Source: Brachionus manjavacas (Eukaryota; Rotifera; Eurotatoria; Ploima; Brachionidae). From it: a DNA stretch of 64,000 bases. How positions within the stretch are numbered: position 1 is the first letter of the stretch; every line of letters starts with the position of its first letter. A model generated the notes under the pieces. That model worked only from the letters and a program-made list of their open reading frames with translations. It was not told where the DNA came from and made no database searches. A program made the position numbers and the translations under genes. Shown one piece after another: positions 37,001 to 48,200 of the stretch. The DNA is taken from positions 4,092,001 through 4,156,000 of the forward strand of contig JAHQIY010000003.1 of NCBI GenBank assembly GCA_019054805.1, read 5' to 3'.

Positions 37001-37745
37001 AATTGTAGATACTTTTGATCGCATCATTTTCCACTTGATTTAGGACGATTTATGGCTTTTTCTTACATTTATAATTTGAAAGAAATTTGTCGAACTGATC
37101 TGTTCTTAATTTAATCTATTTCTTAAATCTTCATTTCTTTTAATTTTATTGCGAAACTTTAAATTAAAAAAAAACAAAACCTATACCGATTATACATTAA
37201 CAAAATAATTTAATTTAATAAAATAAATTTTAAAAAATGGTTATTAAATTAAAATTTAATTTTAAAAAATAAATTTTGTTTTAATAATTCAGTTGAAAAA
37301 TAACGGAAAATTTAGCATTTAAATTTGCAAAAAATTAATTTAAAATTCAATTTAAATTTTAAGAATGTTAAATTTCATATGCTAAACCTATTTTTAAAAT
37401 AATTTTTTTTTTCAGACTGTGCCAAGTATTTTTTAGTGCTTGTTTAATTAAAGATTATGTGCTTTAATATAGCACCAGTTTTTAGTATAGACACCTGTAA
37501 AAAACATATTTTAGCTTGACTTTAAAAAATAAATTGATATTTAAATACAAGAGTTACAATGTTTACCTTTTAAAAAAATTTTAATGCATTCACACATTAA
37601 AAGCTTGTAATTAATAAATTAAGTGGGCTAAAGAACTTTTGGAAACACATAAAGAGTGTTTACTTAGAGATTAAAAAATTTGGACCATTGAGCTTATAAA
37701 AAGGTCTAGCAGATACCGATCTAAGGCACAAAAATAATATCAGGA
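37001..37745. other. intergenic, 5' flank of SLC1-B
   Basis: A/T-rich DNA upstream of the SLC1-B start. A TATAAAA word at about 37695, some 50 bp before the ATG at 37746, could be a promoter element, but such words are frequent here by chance. Confidence 0.35.
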
Positions 37746-40428
37746 ATGACTAGACCCAAAATAGGTTCCAAAATTTTGCCGAATTTTGTTAGGAGACAAT
37801 CTAGGCGCAATATTTTATTATGCTTGACTGCACTCGGCGCACTTGCTGGAGTTTTATTCGGCTTTATTTTGAGGGCAACCACAGATTTCAAGCCTCCAGT
37901 GAAGAATTACTTCGGAACACCAGGGTATCTGTTTATACGAGCCCTCAAATTCTTAATCCTCCCCCTGATTACTACAAATATAATAACTGCAATAGGTGGA
38001 TTAAGTGCCCAAAAAACTGGCAAAATAGCAATTCGCACATTCTTATTCTACCTGACTACAACTTTTTCTGCAGTAATTGTTGGTCTTGTTTTAGTAACAA
38101 CCATCCGACCGGGTGAACTTGGAAAAAACGCTTTTGAGACTAATACTCCAAAACCATTTATTTTTAAACGAGCCACCATAGTAGATAATTTTGTTTACAT
38201 CCTAAAGTAAAATTTAAAAAAATAGATTAAATTTAGAATTGAGATTTTTTTAAAGAAATCTAATACCTGAGAATATGATCGAAATGGGATTTGAAGTGCT
38301 AGAGACTAAAATTTTGCCAAGATATAAAACTGTCTACAATTATTCAAGTATAAAATAAAAAATTGTTATTTTTTTAATTTATTTTTATAATGACACAAAA
38401 ATTTAAAAATGAGAAAAAATATTTAAAAAAGAATTTGTATATTTGAAGTTGGGAATGATTTACTCTAGGATAAAAATCCTTTAAACTGTAAATTTGATCT
38501 TTTTAACTCTCAATTTTTGATGATCTACAACTTTTAGGCTTGATTATTTTGGCATAGGATTAAATATGTTAGATGAAATCAACTAGAAATTTTTATTAAA
38601 CAAAAGATAAAAAACCAAGCACTATTTAAAAATATTTTTTTGTAGATAAATAAATTAATCTTTATAAAATAAAATTAAGAAATAAAAGAGCAAAAGACTT
38701 TTTCTAATTTGCTGTATCTTTAGGTCTACTTCATCGCCTTTTTCTGATAAATTGATGTAGATTTGAAATTTTCTGGGAATTGCAGATGAAATATTTCGGC
38801 CATTACATGTAACTACAGTAACTTTTCTTTCGATCTTCTTCATTAAAACAAATAAACTAAATCGAGTTGTACAAAATAAATAAGTCAAAACTATTCCAAG
38901 CAAGTTTTTTAATTTAAGATAAGAAGGTTTTACAAAATTTTGAATCCAGTCTTTCTCATACTTATGTCTGCGATTGTGAAAGTAGTAGCGTATCAATTAT
39001 ATATCGTGTTTAATAATATTTTCAATTAATAAAAATATCTAGAATTTTTGGATCTTTTTATTAGCTAATTATTTTTAATTTAGGTGTTAAATGTAAAATT
39101 TTAAAAAAAAAATATGATTAAAATTGTGAGAACGTCTCTATTTCGGTAAATATTATCAAAATAGAAATTTTCCTTTTTTAAAAAGAGATTCCTTTTTTCA
39201 AATAAAAAAAATTTAAATAGCTACTGAAAATAATAAATGCATTTTTTAAAGCTATAAAAACATTATCTTCTTTATCTTTTTATCTAATAAATAATTTGCT
39301 CAATTGAATATAAAAATAAATTAATTAAAAAAAAAACATATTCATTAAAAAAAGTGACATTTTTAACTAGACATAACTAATGAGAACAAATCAATTCGAG
39401 TGATAGATTACTATGAGCCGGTGGATGACCGAAAACGAGGAATTAACGTTTTGGGACTAGTTTTATTTAGTCTTACTTTTGGAGCAATGCTTGCAAAAGT
39501 TGGTCCCAAAGGCCACACAGTCCTTGAATTTTTCGAAGGATTGAATGCTGTATTTGCTAAAATAACTCAATTGGTTATGACGTAATTATTTATTAAACAA
39601 AAGTTGATTTAATTAATTAAAAAAATAAACTAGATGTTCACCATTGGCAATATGTTCGTTAGTATGTCGGATCATTCTAGAAATGGAGGATCCAAAGGTT
39701 GTTTTTAGAGGTTTGTCTTTCTACATGTTAACTGTATTATTAGGCCTCGCTGTACAAGGATTAATCGTTTTGCCAGTTGTTTATGTAATTGTTACTGGGA
39801 AAAGCATTTTTCAGTTTGCTAAAAACATGTACCGAGCACTGATTAGTGCGTTTGGTTCAGCTTCCAGCGCGGCAACCTTGCCAGTCACCTTTAAATGTAT
39901 AGAAGAAAGAAATAAAATTTCAAAATTAGTTTCTAGATTTGTGCTCCCGGTTGGCGCTACGGTTAACCTAGACGGGACAGCATTGTACGAGGCTGTTGCC
40001 TCTATTTTTATTGCTCAAATAAGTGAAATCGATTTAACTCCATTGGATTTGATTCTGACTAGTTTGACAGCTACGGTGGCCACTATGGGCGCTGCCGGAA
40101 TACCTTCTGCAGGTTTGGTTACCTTACTAGTTGTTTTGTCCGCTCTAAATATACCAGCTTCACAAATTACTCTGATCTTTGCAGTCGACTGGATTTTGTA
40201 AAATTTGAAAAAAAATATTTTTAAAACTGTTCAATTTTATTCTTAAGAGATCGTTTTCGTACTATGATAAATGTTTGGGGTGATGCAGTAGCGACTGCGT
40301 GTGTCGCTCATTTGAGTAAAAAAGAGATAGAACAATATGAAAAAAATTTGTCGAGTAAAAACATGCCTTCAATTTCTTCTGAATTTTACCAGTTTAACGA
40401 AATTTTTGATCAAAAATATCCTTTTTAA
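37746..40428 (+). CDS. SLC1 excitatory amino-acid transporter, paralogue B
   Basis: The same family and predicted reaction as paralogue A (Na+-driven acidic amino-acid uptake at the plasma membrane). Exons: 37746-38206, 38256-38347, 39371-39581, 39634-40197, 40248-40428; 502 aa. TM1 [39 protein letters not shown], extracellular loop with NYSS and NIT sequons, VLGLVLFSLTFGAMLAKVG, hairpin [19 protein letters not shown]7 [34 protein letters not shown]8 [19 protein letters not shown]. The acidic-substrate arginine is kept. It lacks the intron that A has between TM6 and the re-entrant loop (at the GLI/GLIV position). Intron 2 is about 1.02 kb; the others are about 50 nt. Confidence 0.95.
38655..38996 (-). 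CDS. possible nested ORF (113 aa) in SLC1-B intron 2
   Basis: An open frame on the opposite strand inside the intron, with segments LLGIVLTYLFCTTRFSLFVL (one hydrophobic helix) and KVTVVTCNGRNISSAIPRKF then QIYINLSEKGDEVDLKIQQI. Composition in the middle is better than the random A/T frames. No family is recognised, and it has no obvious promoter or polyadenylation context. It is a chance ORF or a decayed element at least as likely as a gene. Confidence 0.2.
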   Translation of the reverse strand: MIRYYFHNRRHKYEKDWIQNFVKPSYLKLKNLLGIVLTYLFCTTRFSLFVLMKKIERKVTVVTCNGRNISSAIPRKFQIYINLSEKGDEVDLKIQQIRKSLLLFYFLILFYKD

Positions 40429-40800
40429 AAAAAATTGTTTTTGAATTTTTATTAACAAAATCAAATGGTTCCAAGAGCACAATATAAATAATGATTTTTA
40501 AAAATTTTAAATTAAATTCTTTTTACTTTGATTCAGGATATTCTTTATTCATTTCCTAATCTTGATGATATATTTTTTTGATAAAGCTAAAGGACTCAAT
40601 AATGAATAACAATTTTCCCTTTTCTGAAATAAAGACAATGAAAATTTTAAAAAGTCAAAAATTTTTTCTGTTCTTTTTAAACTTTAAAGTAATTTTAATT
40701 TATTTGGCCCTGTTACTTTTTTCTTGCTGTAATTTTTTATAAATAAAATAAAAATTAATCAAAAATTTAAAAAAAAATTTAAATTTTAATTAATATTTCT
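40429..40800. other. SLC1-B 3' flank
   Basis: A/T-rich, with AATAAAATAAAAATT near 40743. No gene is visible. Confidence 0.4.
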
Positions 40801-40811
40801 CTAATGTACAA

Positions 40812-40862
40812 CATTTTCGAATCCCTTAACCAGGACTCCGCTCCGGACCTCGTTTAATTTTT
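40812..40862. repeat. GC-rich hairpin motif, copy 1
   Basis: CGAATCCCTTAACCAGG then GGACTCCGCTCCGGACCTCG stands out as a GC-rich island. A related block, GATTCCCTAAACC then GGGGCTGCGCCCCAGACCC, occurs inside the inverted-repeat element at about 47190-47225. Both can fold (GGAC..GTCC-like and GGGGC/GCCCC). Confidence 0.45.
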
Positions 40863-40959
40863 AAATGGCAATTAATTTTGTTTTTATATGACGATTTAAT
40901 ATTTTTCCTATTATTAATTATTATTATAGGTGAATATACAACACCTAACTGTAAATCAA

Positions 40960-41101
40960 AGCATCAAATTATACAGAATAAGCGGTGAAAACAGCCTTAA
41001 GAAAGCATACAAATCCTATGGAATGCGATAAATGTGGCCAATTTTTGAAAAATTTTTGGGATCTTAATTTACATAAGTCCAAAATGCACTTATCAAAATA
41101 A
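40960..41101 (+). pseudogene. zinc-finger tail fragment related to the Merlin element's C-terminus
   Basis: The plus strand reads VKTALRKHTNPMECDKCGQF then LKNFWDLNLHKSKMHLSK and a stop. It aligns with the end of the 24.75 kb element (CELCEKNGVIKYLKNDWG then MKFHLSRVHKKK): same Cys-x2-Cys, FLKN/YLKN-x-W spacing and His-x4-His. No transposase core is attached here. It is probably the last exon or 3' end of a related, otherwise lost element. Confidence 0.5.
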
Positions 41102-41689
41102 TTTAGGAATATTTCTCTTATTTTTATTTAAACTATCAAACATTTGAAATAAGAGATTTAGTTCGAGTACCCCAAATTTTTCATTTTTTCCTCAAATATT
41201 AAATAAATTCCCCAAATATTAAGTTTCTACATTAAAAAATTAACTAACACTAAATTGAATAAAAATCCACTTTATTTAACTTAATGACACTTTTTATTAA
41301 AAAATGATAAGAAAGGACAATTTCGCTCATCTAATCGATTTTTGTCCCAGTTTTAGCAACATTATTTCCAAATTATTTTACATGTTTCAAAGACTTTTAA
41401 AATAAATTATTTTTTAAAGTATTTTAAAATAAATAATTATTAAATAAACATAAACAATATTATTTATTATCCAATTTAAAAATTTTTTGTCAAAAAAATG
41501 TAGAAAAATTGTTTTTTATTTAGAAAATTCTTTTATTTTTAATTTTTCTAAATTAATTAGATATATAAAATATATAACTACTTTTTTTAAAACAAATAAT
41601 AAAAACAGGAAATAATTTTTTATTTTTTTAAGCCTTTTCCCGATTTCTTGGTTTCAAAACGTCAATCATTCAGTTCTCTTCATTCATCG

Positions 41690-42375
41690 AAAATACTGCT
41701 TTAAAGTGATTTTACAAAACTAAAGTTTGTAAGTATCTTGTTTAATACTAATTGACCGTTATAAACTGTCAAATAAAAGCTATTTTCAAAAACCAGCCAA
41801 GGAGATTTCTCATCAAAATTAATTTCTACCTCATTATACCATCCACAATCTAAACATTTATGCTTATAACGCCAAAAAAAAAATTAAATATATCTGCTTT
41901 ATTTGACATTTTGCATTCGAAAAACACATCTTGGACTTGGAACTTAGTTTAGTGTCTAACAGACATGTCGTATTCTGTACTCCAACAAGTAATACATCTA
42001 TGTTTGTTTTCCTTAATATCATTTAACTCCTTTATCCACACCGTTTTAGCCACATCACAGTGATTACTAATGATTAAATCTATGAGTCTCAGGATCTTAG
42101 TACTAGATTAGTTTCTATACTCGCTTGGGCATATATAATTTATTGAAAATTTTGAAGAACACCAAATTCCGAATAGAAAATAATCAATTGTACAAGTGTT
42201 GGTGATTCTAATATTAATAGATTCTCTTGCATAATGTTTTTTTCTTCTCCAATATGGGTTATGAGCAAAAAAATCGTCCAAATCTTGTCTAAACGAGTCA
42301 TTTTTTGAATTTATAGACTTTTCATTTATATCACTTTTGTTATAATCTTGGGTCTCATCCTGGATCTCATCAAAA
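41690..42375 (-). pseudogene. decayed ORF of unidentified family (NTCTID type), copy 2
   Basis: Read on the minus strand: an acidic start (DEIQDETQDYNKSDINEKSI), SFRQDLDDFFAHNPYWRRKK, HYARESINIRITNTCTIDYF, LFGIWCSSKFSINYICPSEY, then ILRLIDLIISNHCDVAKTVW, KHRCITCWSTEYDMSVRH, and, in another register, HKCLDCGWYNEVEINFDEKS. Paired CxxC motifs suggest metal binding. The frame is interrupted in a few places. No known family comes to mind. A weaker relative lies at 11.45-11.92 kb. Confidence 0.4.
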
Positions 42376-42819
42376 GAAATCGCGAATTTACAAAAATGTT
42401 TTTTTTTAAATTTAAATCTGATAAATCTTAAAATAGCTAATAAAAATAATTGTTAATTTATATTTAATTTCAAGACTATTAATCACTAAAATTGTTTAAT
42501 TTGTCCCCAAAATCTATCAATTCAAATAATATGTCTTAGATATTTAGTAAACTTAATTAATTTTTAAATAAAAAACCTATTAAATCGAAGTGAACATTAA
42601 TTGCTCATTTTATTTTTTTTTTCAGATATGAAAACTTAATTTATTAATTGAGAGGTCATAAATCTAAATCATTTATTTTAACCGCACCTGGATTGATTTA
42701 AAATAACAGCTTTATTTTTAAGAATTGTTTTTTTTCTATTGTTTGATGGCCCTTTTCAATTTCATTTTACTTTTTAAACTCAACAGTTAATTTAACAAAT
42801 ATTTTTAATCATTAATTCA

Positions 42820-42957
42820 ATGTTTATTTTTGGATACTTGCAAGAAATTACAGAACTAGGAAAAAAATACAAAGATAGAAGAACGTATAAGCTTTTAGAG
42901 TCAATAGATATTATTGACATTATTTATTTATACGGTTTATGTGATTTTTTAGTGTAA
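42820..42957 (+). pseudogene. 45-aa ORF duplicated in SLC1-C intron
   Basis: ATG at 42820, ending at 42957: [45 protein letters not shown]. About 120 bp of it (from GGAAAAAAATACAAAG to TGTGATTTTTTAGTG) recurs on the opposite strand at about 46655-46535 with only a handful of differences, and the frame is open in both. High identity in such decaying DNA implies recent duplication, probably as part of a mobile element. No function is assigned. Confidence 0.45.
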
Positions 42958-43676
42958 AAAAGTTCAAACAATTAAGAATCTCTTCAATTTTTTATAAATA
43001 AAATTTTTTGGATTGATTTATCAACAACAGGATAAACCAATGTGTTTCAGGAAAATTATATCAAGATGGTTTTGAACGTAAAAGTTTTTTTAAGTTCAGG
43101 AAGGCTATTAGTTTTAATTGTAATTAAGTCTTTTAAATATTATTAATCCTTTTTAATTTTAATATTTATTTGGTTATGAAACATAAATTTTGTAAGTGAC
43201 AAATTAAAAAAAACTAAAAAATAAATATTTTGGCACCGCAGAAATATTCATAATTAAAACATATCTTTGGAGCATCGGTTGAAAGTCAAAAATGTTTAAA
43301 CATAGTCGAGATTGTAGTTCTTCATGCATGCACCAAATTTGTTGGACTACATTGTCTAGAAATGGAATAAGTTAGTATTTGAATTGAAGCCAAGAAGCTG
43401 GTCCATAGCTTATAAAATTTACAAAATTTTACAAAAAGGGTTTTACAAAAATTCAAGTTAGTCTAAAAAAATTTCAAAATTAGCTTTAAATGTATAGATG
43501 AAAATAATTTTCGGCACTAATTTTTCCTAAAAAAAATATTAAAATACAACCTCTTTTGTTAAGAAACAATTTATAAAGAAAAAATTATAAAATGCTATTT
43601 AACACAGCAAATAAATCTTAACTTAATTTATAATTTTATTTTTTTTGGAAAATAAATATTTGAAATTTTGCTTAAA
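42958..43676. other. intergenic, 5' flank of BOLA3
   Basis: A/T-rich; 43220-43440 is slightly more complex but no coding frame or RNA is recognised. Confidence 0.4.
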
Positions 43677-44060
43677 ATGTCTACAATTAGGTATATCAAC
43701 CTTTTCAAGTCTGTTAATCAATCAAAAAATTTGATCCGTATGACACCATGTTTGTCACTTAAAACTTCAAATAGAGGATTTTTTACCAGCAGCAGTTTTC
43801 AAAATTCCGACTCGAATCAATCAACAGAAGGCGAACAGAAGTTAATTGACTTGTTGCGATCGCGTTTTCCGGCAGCTAAATCAATTGAGGTTGTGGACAT
43901 TTCGGGTGGATGTGGCGCAATGTACACCATTTATGTCGAAAGCGAAGATTTCAAAAATTTAAGAACAGTCAAACAGCACCAAATGGTCAACGAATGTCTC
44001 AGAAAAGAAATTAAAGAAAATATGCATGGACTTAGAATCCAAACTGCGGTGCCTAAATAA
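43677..44060 (+). CDS. BOLA3: BolA family member 3 (mitochondrial Fe-S cluster assembly factor)
   Basis: Works with GLRX5/NFU1 in delivering [4Fe-4S] clusters to mitochondrial targets such as lipoate synthase. Single exon, 127 aa. The N-terminal about 45 residues are basic, Ser/Thr/Asn-rich and poor in acid (IRYINLFKSVNQSKN...), a likely mitochondrial presequence. The BolA fold starts at EGEQKLIDLLRSRFPAAKSI, with VVDISGGCGAMYTIYVES (the Cys used for cluster binding in BOLA3) and VKQHQMVNECLRKEIKENMH then GLRIQTAVPK (conserved C-terminal His). The start is the ATG at 43677; upstream codons have none in frame. LSm5 begins 140 bp downstream on the same strand. Confidence 0.95.
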   Translation: MSTIRYINLFKSVNQSKNLIRMTPCLSLKTSNRGFFTSSSFQNSDSNQSTEGEQKLIDLLRSRFPAAKSIEVVDISGGCGAMYTIYVESEDFKNLRTVKQHQMVNECLRKEIKENMHGLRIQTAVPK

Positions 44061-44200
44061 TTTTTTCTAATAAATTAACAAATTTGAAATTTGAAATAAA
44101 ATCTAATTTTTTTTTTAATTTTAATCTTGATTTATCAAGAGGCTTGACAGTCTCTTGACGCCGAAATCAGCTTTATTTTTTAGTTATTTTTGATTTAAAG

Positions 44201-44491
44201 ATGGCTACAGCTATGCAAAATACAACTCTGGTAAATCCGTCTCAGCTACTTCCACTAGAACTGGTCGACAAGTGTATCGGATCACGGATTCATATTATAA
44301 TGAGAAATGATAAAGAAATAGTGGGTACTTTGCTTGGTTTTGACGATTTTGTCAACATGGTACTCGAAGACGTGACCGAATTTGAGAATACAAGCGAGGG
44401 CCGGAGAATAACAAAACTGGACCAAATACTACTAAACGGAAATAACATAACAATGCTCGTTCCCGGTGGTGAGGGGCCCTCTGTTGATTAA
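44201..44491 (+). CDS. LSM5: U6 snRNA-associated Sm-like protein LSm5
   Basis: A subunit of the LSm1-7 (mRNA decay, cytoplasm) and LSm2-8 (U6 snRNA, nucleus) rings. Single exon, 96 aa, full length for the family. Sm1: [20 protein letters not shown] then [19 protein letters not shown]; Sm2: [20 protein letters not shown], ending [13 protein letters not shown] is the LSm5 form of the Sm2 RNA-binding loop. It is convergent with SSNA1; the two stop codons are 90 bp apart, so their polyadenylation regions must nearly overlap. Confidence 0.97.
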   Translation: MATAMQNTTLVNPSQLLPLELVDKCIGSRIHIIMRNDKEIVGTLLGFDDFVNMVLEDVTEFENTSEGRRITKLDQILLNGNNITMLVPGGEGPSVD

Positions 44492-44581
44492 AAATGAATG
44501 CTCAGTCAAATTTTTAAAATTTATTCCAAATTTACATTATTACTTTATAAAAATTAAATAAAAAAATATCCCCATAAAAGC

Positions 44582-44995
44582 CTAATTTTCGTATCTTAAA
44601 TCATCTGTGTCATTTTTTTTCAGTGTAGTTGATTCACGCTTCAAAACATTCAACAAAGTTTGAGAGCTCTCCAAAATTTTCATGTAAGCAGCCTCGGTTT
44701 CTGCGATTGTCTTGTCGAATTCATTGCGAGCGCTGATTTTTTTTGCCAAATTTTCATTCACTTTTGCCAATTTTTCACTCAACACTCTAATGTCGTTCTG
44801 AAGTTTGTGCTTTTCTTCTTCTTCGACCATGATTTGGCGCTGTAAATCGTCTCTTTTCGAACACAAATCCTCGATGCCTAATTAATTGAAGATTAGAATT
44901 AATTTTTAGTTTTTTTTTTTCCAAATTTTTGCTAAAAATTTACATTTTACTAATTCATTATTGTAGTTTTGGAGAGCGGCGCCTTGTTGAGCCAT
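44582..44995 (-). CDS. SSNA1: SSNA1 (microtubule/centriole coiled-coil protein, NA14/DIP13)
   Basis: A small coiled-coil protein that forms fibrils on microtubules and localises to basal bodies and centrosomes. Exons: 44995-44944 and 44877-44582 with a 66-nt intron; 115 aa. The N-terminus [20 protein letters not shown] is almost the vertebrate sequence. The core [20 protein letters not shown] then [20 protein letters not shown] then LLNVLKRE is the family's strongly conserved helix. The last 10 residues are variable. The SLC1-C stop codon is about 235 bp upstream on the same strand. Confidence 0.96.
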
Positions 44996-45229
44996 TTTTG
45001 ATAAAATAATCTAAAAGATTTAGTTAAAATGTTGGAAAAAATGCTTTCAAAAATTTGAAATTTATTTTCAAAATTGTTGTTACTATGCTTACAAATAGCT
45101 TTGAAATAATCAAGAAATTTCTATATGAAATGACAGCGCTGATCTTTGAGTCTTAAGAAACAATTCAACCTGTAGTTTTTTAATTAGAGTTTATTTGCGA
45201 TAAAAATTATCTTAAGTTTAAAGGAAATT

Positions 45230-48200
45230 TTAAAGAGCTGTTTCATAAGTGTTATCGTCTGTTGCAAAAGCCTGGTTCAACGCAAAATCAGGCTTCACAG
45301 AAGTTCTCTCAACACCGGAATTGAATTCTTGGAACTTGAATTTTTCTGTATTAATTTGTTCTTTTTCGCAAAGATGAGCTACGACCCCAGTTCCAACGCT
45401 ATCACCCCACACATTCACCATTGTTCTAAATCGGTCTCTTCAAAAAAAAAAATTTTAATACATTTTTGTTTTTTAATCCATTCAAAAATAGTACAAAAAC
45501 CAATCTACTGCATAAATGAGTGAGATGTGCGATTGTGGAAGATTAAGAGCTGACAATACTACGACCATTGTTACAAGTCCAGCTGATGGGATACCGGCTG
45601 CACCAATCGAAGCTAATGTTGCAGTAAAACTTGTCACAACGTAATCAGCCAAAGATAGCTGAATGTTGTGCATTTGAGCAATAAAGATGGCACCAACTGC
45701 TTCGTACAATGCTGTGCCGTCCTGTCAATTAACAAATTTAATAAAAACATTTAATGATAAGAATATTTGGGGATTATAAACTTTGTGAACAGCTGGTCAT
45801 ACTTTTTATTCAAAAAAATAAATAAATAAATTTTATGAGCAATTGTTCACAGAATTAAATAAAGAAAAAAATCAATTAAAATTTATGAAAAAATTTTAAG
45901 AAGATTTGGATTTTTTTGTTGATCATAAAATTAAACCATTTATTTTTCATAAATTCGCTTATAATTTTGACTTAAATTGGTTCTTTTTCCAAGCTATCGC
46001 TCATTTCAGTCTGCTTTCTTTTTTTATCCAATATTTATTTACTTTCAAAATTTTAATTCTATAATGCATTATTTATAAGCTTAGGATAAATTCTGTCTAA
46101 AATAATTTTTAAGAAGAGTAAATTTAAGATCATCGTAGCAAGAATCGAAGTTAATGATAATGTCTTAAACATCGTTTTTCTAAGAATTTTCAACCAAAAA
46201 AATATTTAAAAAAAATAAATGCACAGATAATTTTTGTTGTGTAGCAATCAATATTTTACAAAAAATCAAGTATTGTGCATATTTGTAGATGAGAAAAATT
46301 CAGTTTAACACTGAATTTAAAATTTGAAAAAATGCTTCTGTAGTAAAATTTAAAATCAAGAACAACTTACAACTTTTTTAAACTGAAATCATTATTTTTA
46401 AAAACTTTAAAATTATTTTGCCAAGGCTATTAATTAGAATTAGTTTGATCATTAGTGAATGTTAAACAATGCTTCAAAAGAAATGTAAAAATTGATTTGA
46501 ATTTAATTAAATGTAAAAATTTAAATTTTCAAAAAAATTTAAAAAATACTTGTTTGAACTTGTTTGCACTAAAAAATCACATAAATCGTATGAATAAATA
46601 ATGTCAATAATATCTATTGACTCTAAAAGCTTATACGTTCTTCTATCTTTGTATTTTTTTTGCCTTGTTCAGCTCAATGTGCTACCATAGGCGACCTCCT
46701 AGTAGGCCGCCTCCACAAGCTTGCTTGCCGTAGCTTTTTTTATTATTATAATTATAAATACATTAAACTGATAATTCTTACGAGATGAGTTCAATTCAAA
46801 TTTGGAATTTAATTTAAAAAAAAAAGCAGCAAAGTCTATAAAAAAATAAGAGGTTAAGAATAACTATAGTCTTAATTTTTTTTAGTTTTATTTTTAATTT
46901 TTGATGATTTAAAACTTTTCATTTTTTTTAAAAACTCTTTAATATCCAAAAAAATCTAGCCAAGTCACTTAAAATTAAAAGACTTTTTTGACTTTATGAA
47001 TTTAGTAGAGGTATGGACAATAATTTTTTAAATACAATTATTCAACAATTCAAATATTATTAATTTCAACTAATTTTTCAACTGTATGACTATTCGGTTA
47101 TTCGATTATTCGATTATTCAGCTTTTCGAGGAAATAATTCAGAATAAATTTATTAAGATCTCTCTTGCGTCTAATTAACCGGATTCCCTAAACCGGGGCT
47201 GCGCCCCAGACCCAATTCAATCCCCAGTTTGTTTAAACAAAATTAAATGTAAATTCAAGTTTGACCATAGTTTGACTAAGCTCAAGACGCCTAGCGTCGC
47301 CTTTCGCTTAGTCAAAAATAACTAAAATTCTACCGGAAATTATTTGAAAATTTAACAATCATTTAATAGTTGAATAATCGAATAATCGAATAATCGAAAA
47401 ATCGAATAATTGGTAAATATCGAATTATGTCCATGACTGATTTAGTACAGCTCCGATTTTATCTAAAATATGCAAGCCATAATAAAAAGTTAAAATAAAA
47501 AAACTTTGGGTATTTTTGAGTTAATGTAAAGAAACATCATTACATTAATTTGAAGTTTAAACATAAAACAATTAAAAAAATGTATCTGCTTTTTCGAACC
47601 ATATTTCTGTATATTACAATTAAAAAATGATTAAAAAAAATCTTCGGGTCTTTCGAACTAGATAACTTTAAGTTCTCTAAGTCTTCCAATACCGAAATAA
47701 AAAACTGTAGGAATACCGTTTAACGAGCACTTCTTTCTCAAATGAAATTCAACACTTACCATGTTTATTGTTGCACCAACCGGTAAAACGAATCGACTAA
47801 TTGATTTTGAGATTTTATTTTTTTCTTCAATACACTTGAAGGTAACTGGTAATGTTGCATTGCTGTTTTTAAAAATTAAAAATCTAAATTGAAAAATTTA
47901 AACAGAATACCTTGAGGAAGTTGCCAAAGCTACGAGGAGAGCCTCGATCATATTTTTAGCATAAATGAAAACGTTTCGCCGTGTCAAAATCAAGTAGATT
48001 GCCGGCAAAACCATGAAACCATGGATAAATAGACCAAGTAAAACAGTTAAAGTATACATTGAAATCTTTTCAAAAATTCCCGAAATATCTTCCATACTAA
48101 TTATTGATCCACATATTAAGGAACATATACCAATTGGTGAAAACATCATTACATAACTGATAATTTGTATTAATGCCTCATTAATAGCCTCGCAAAAATC

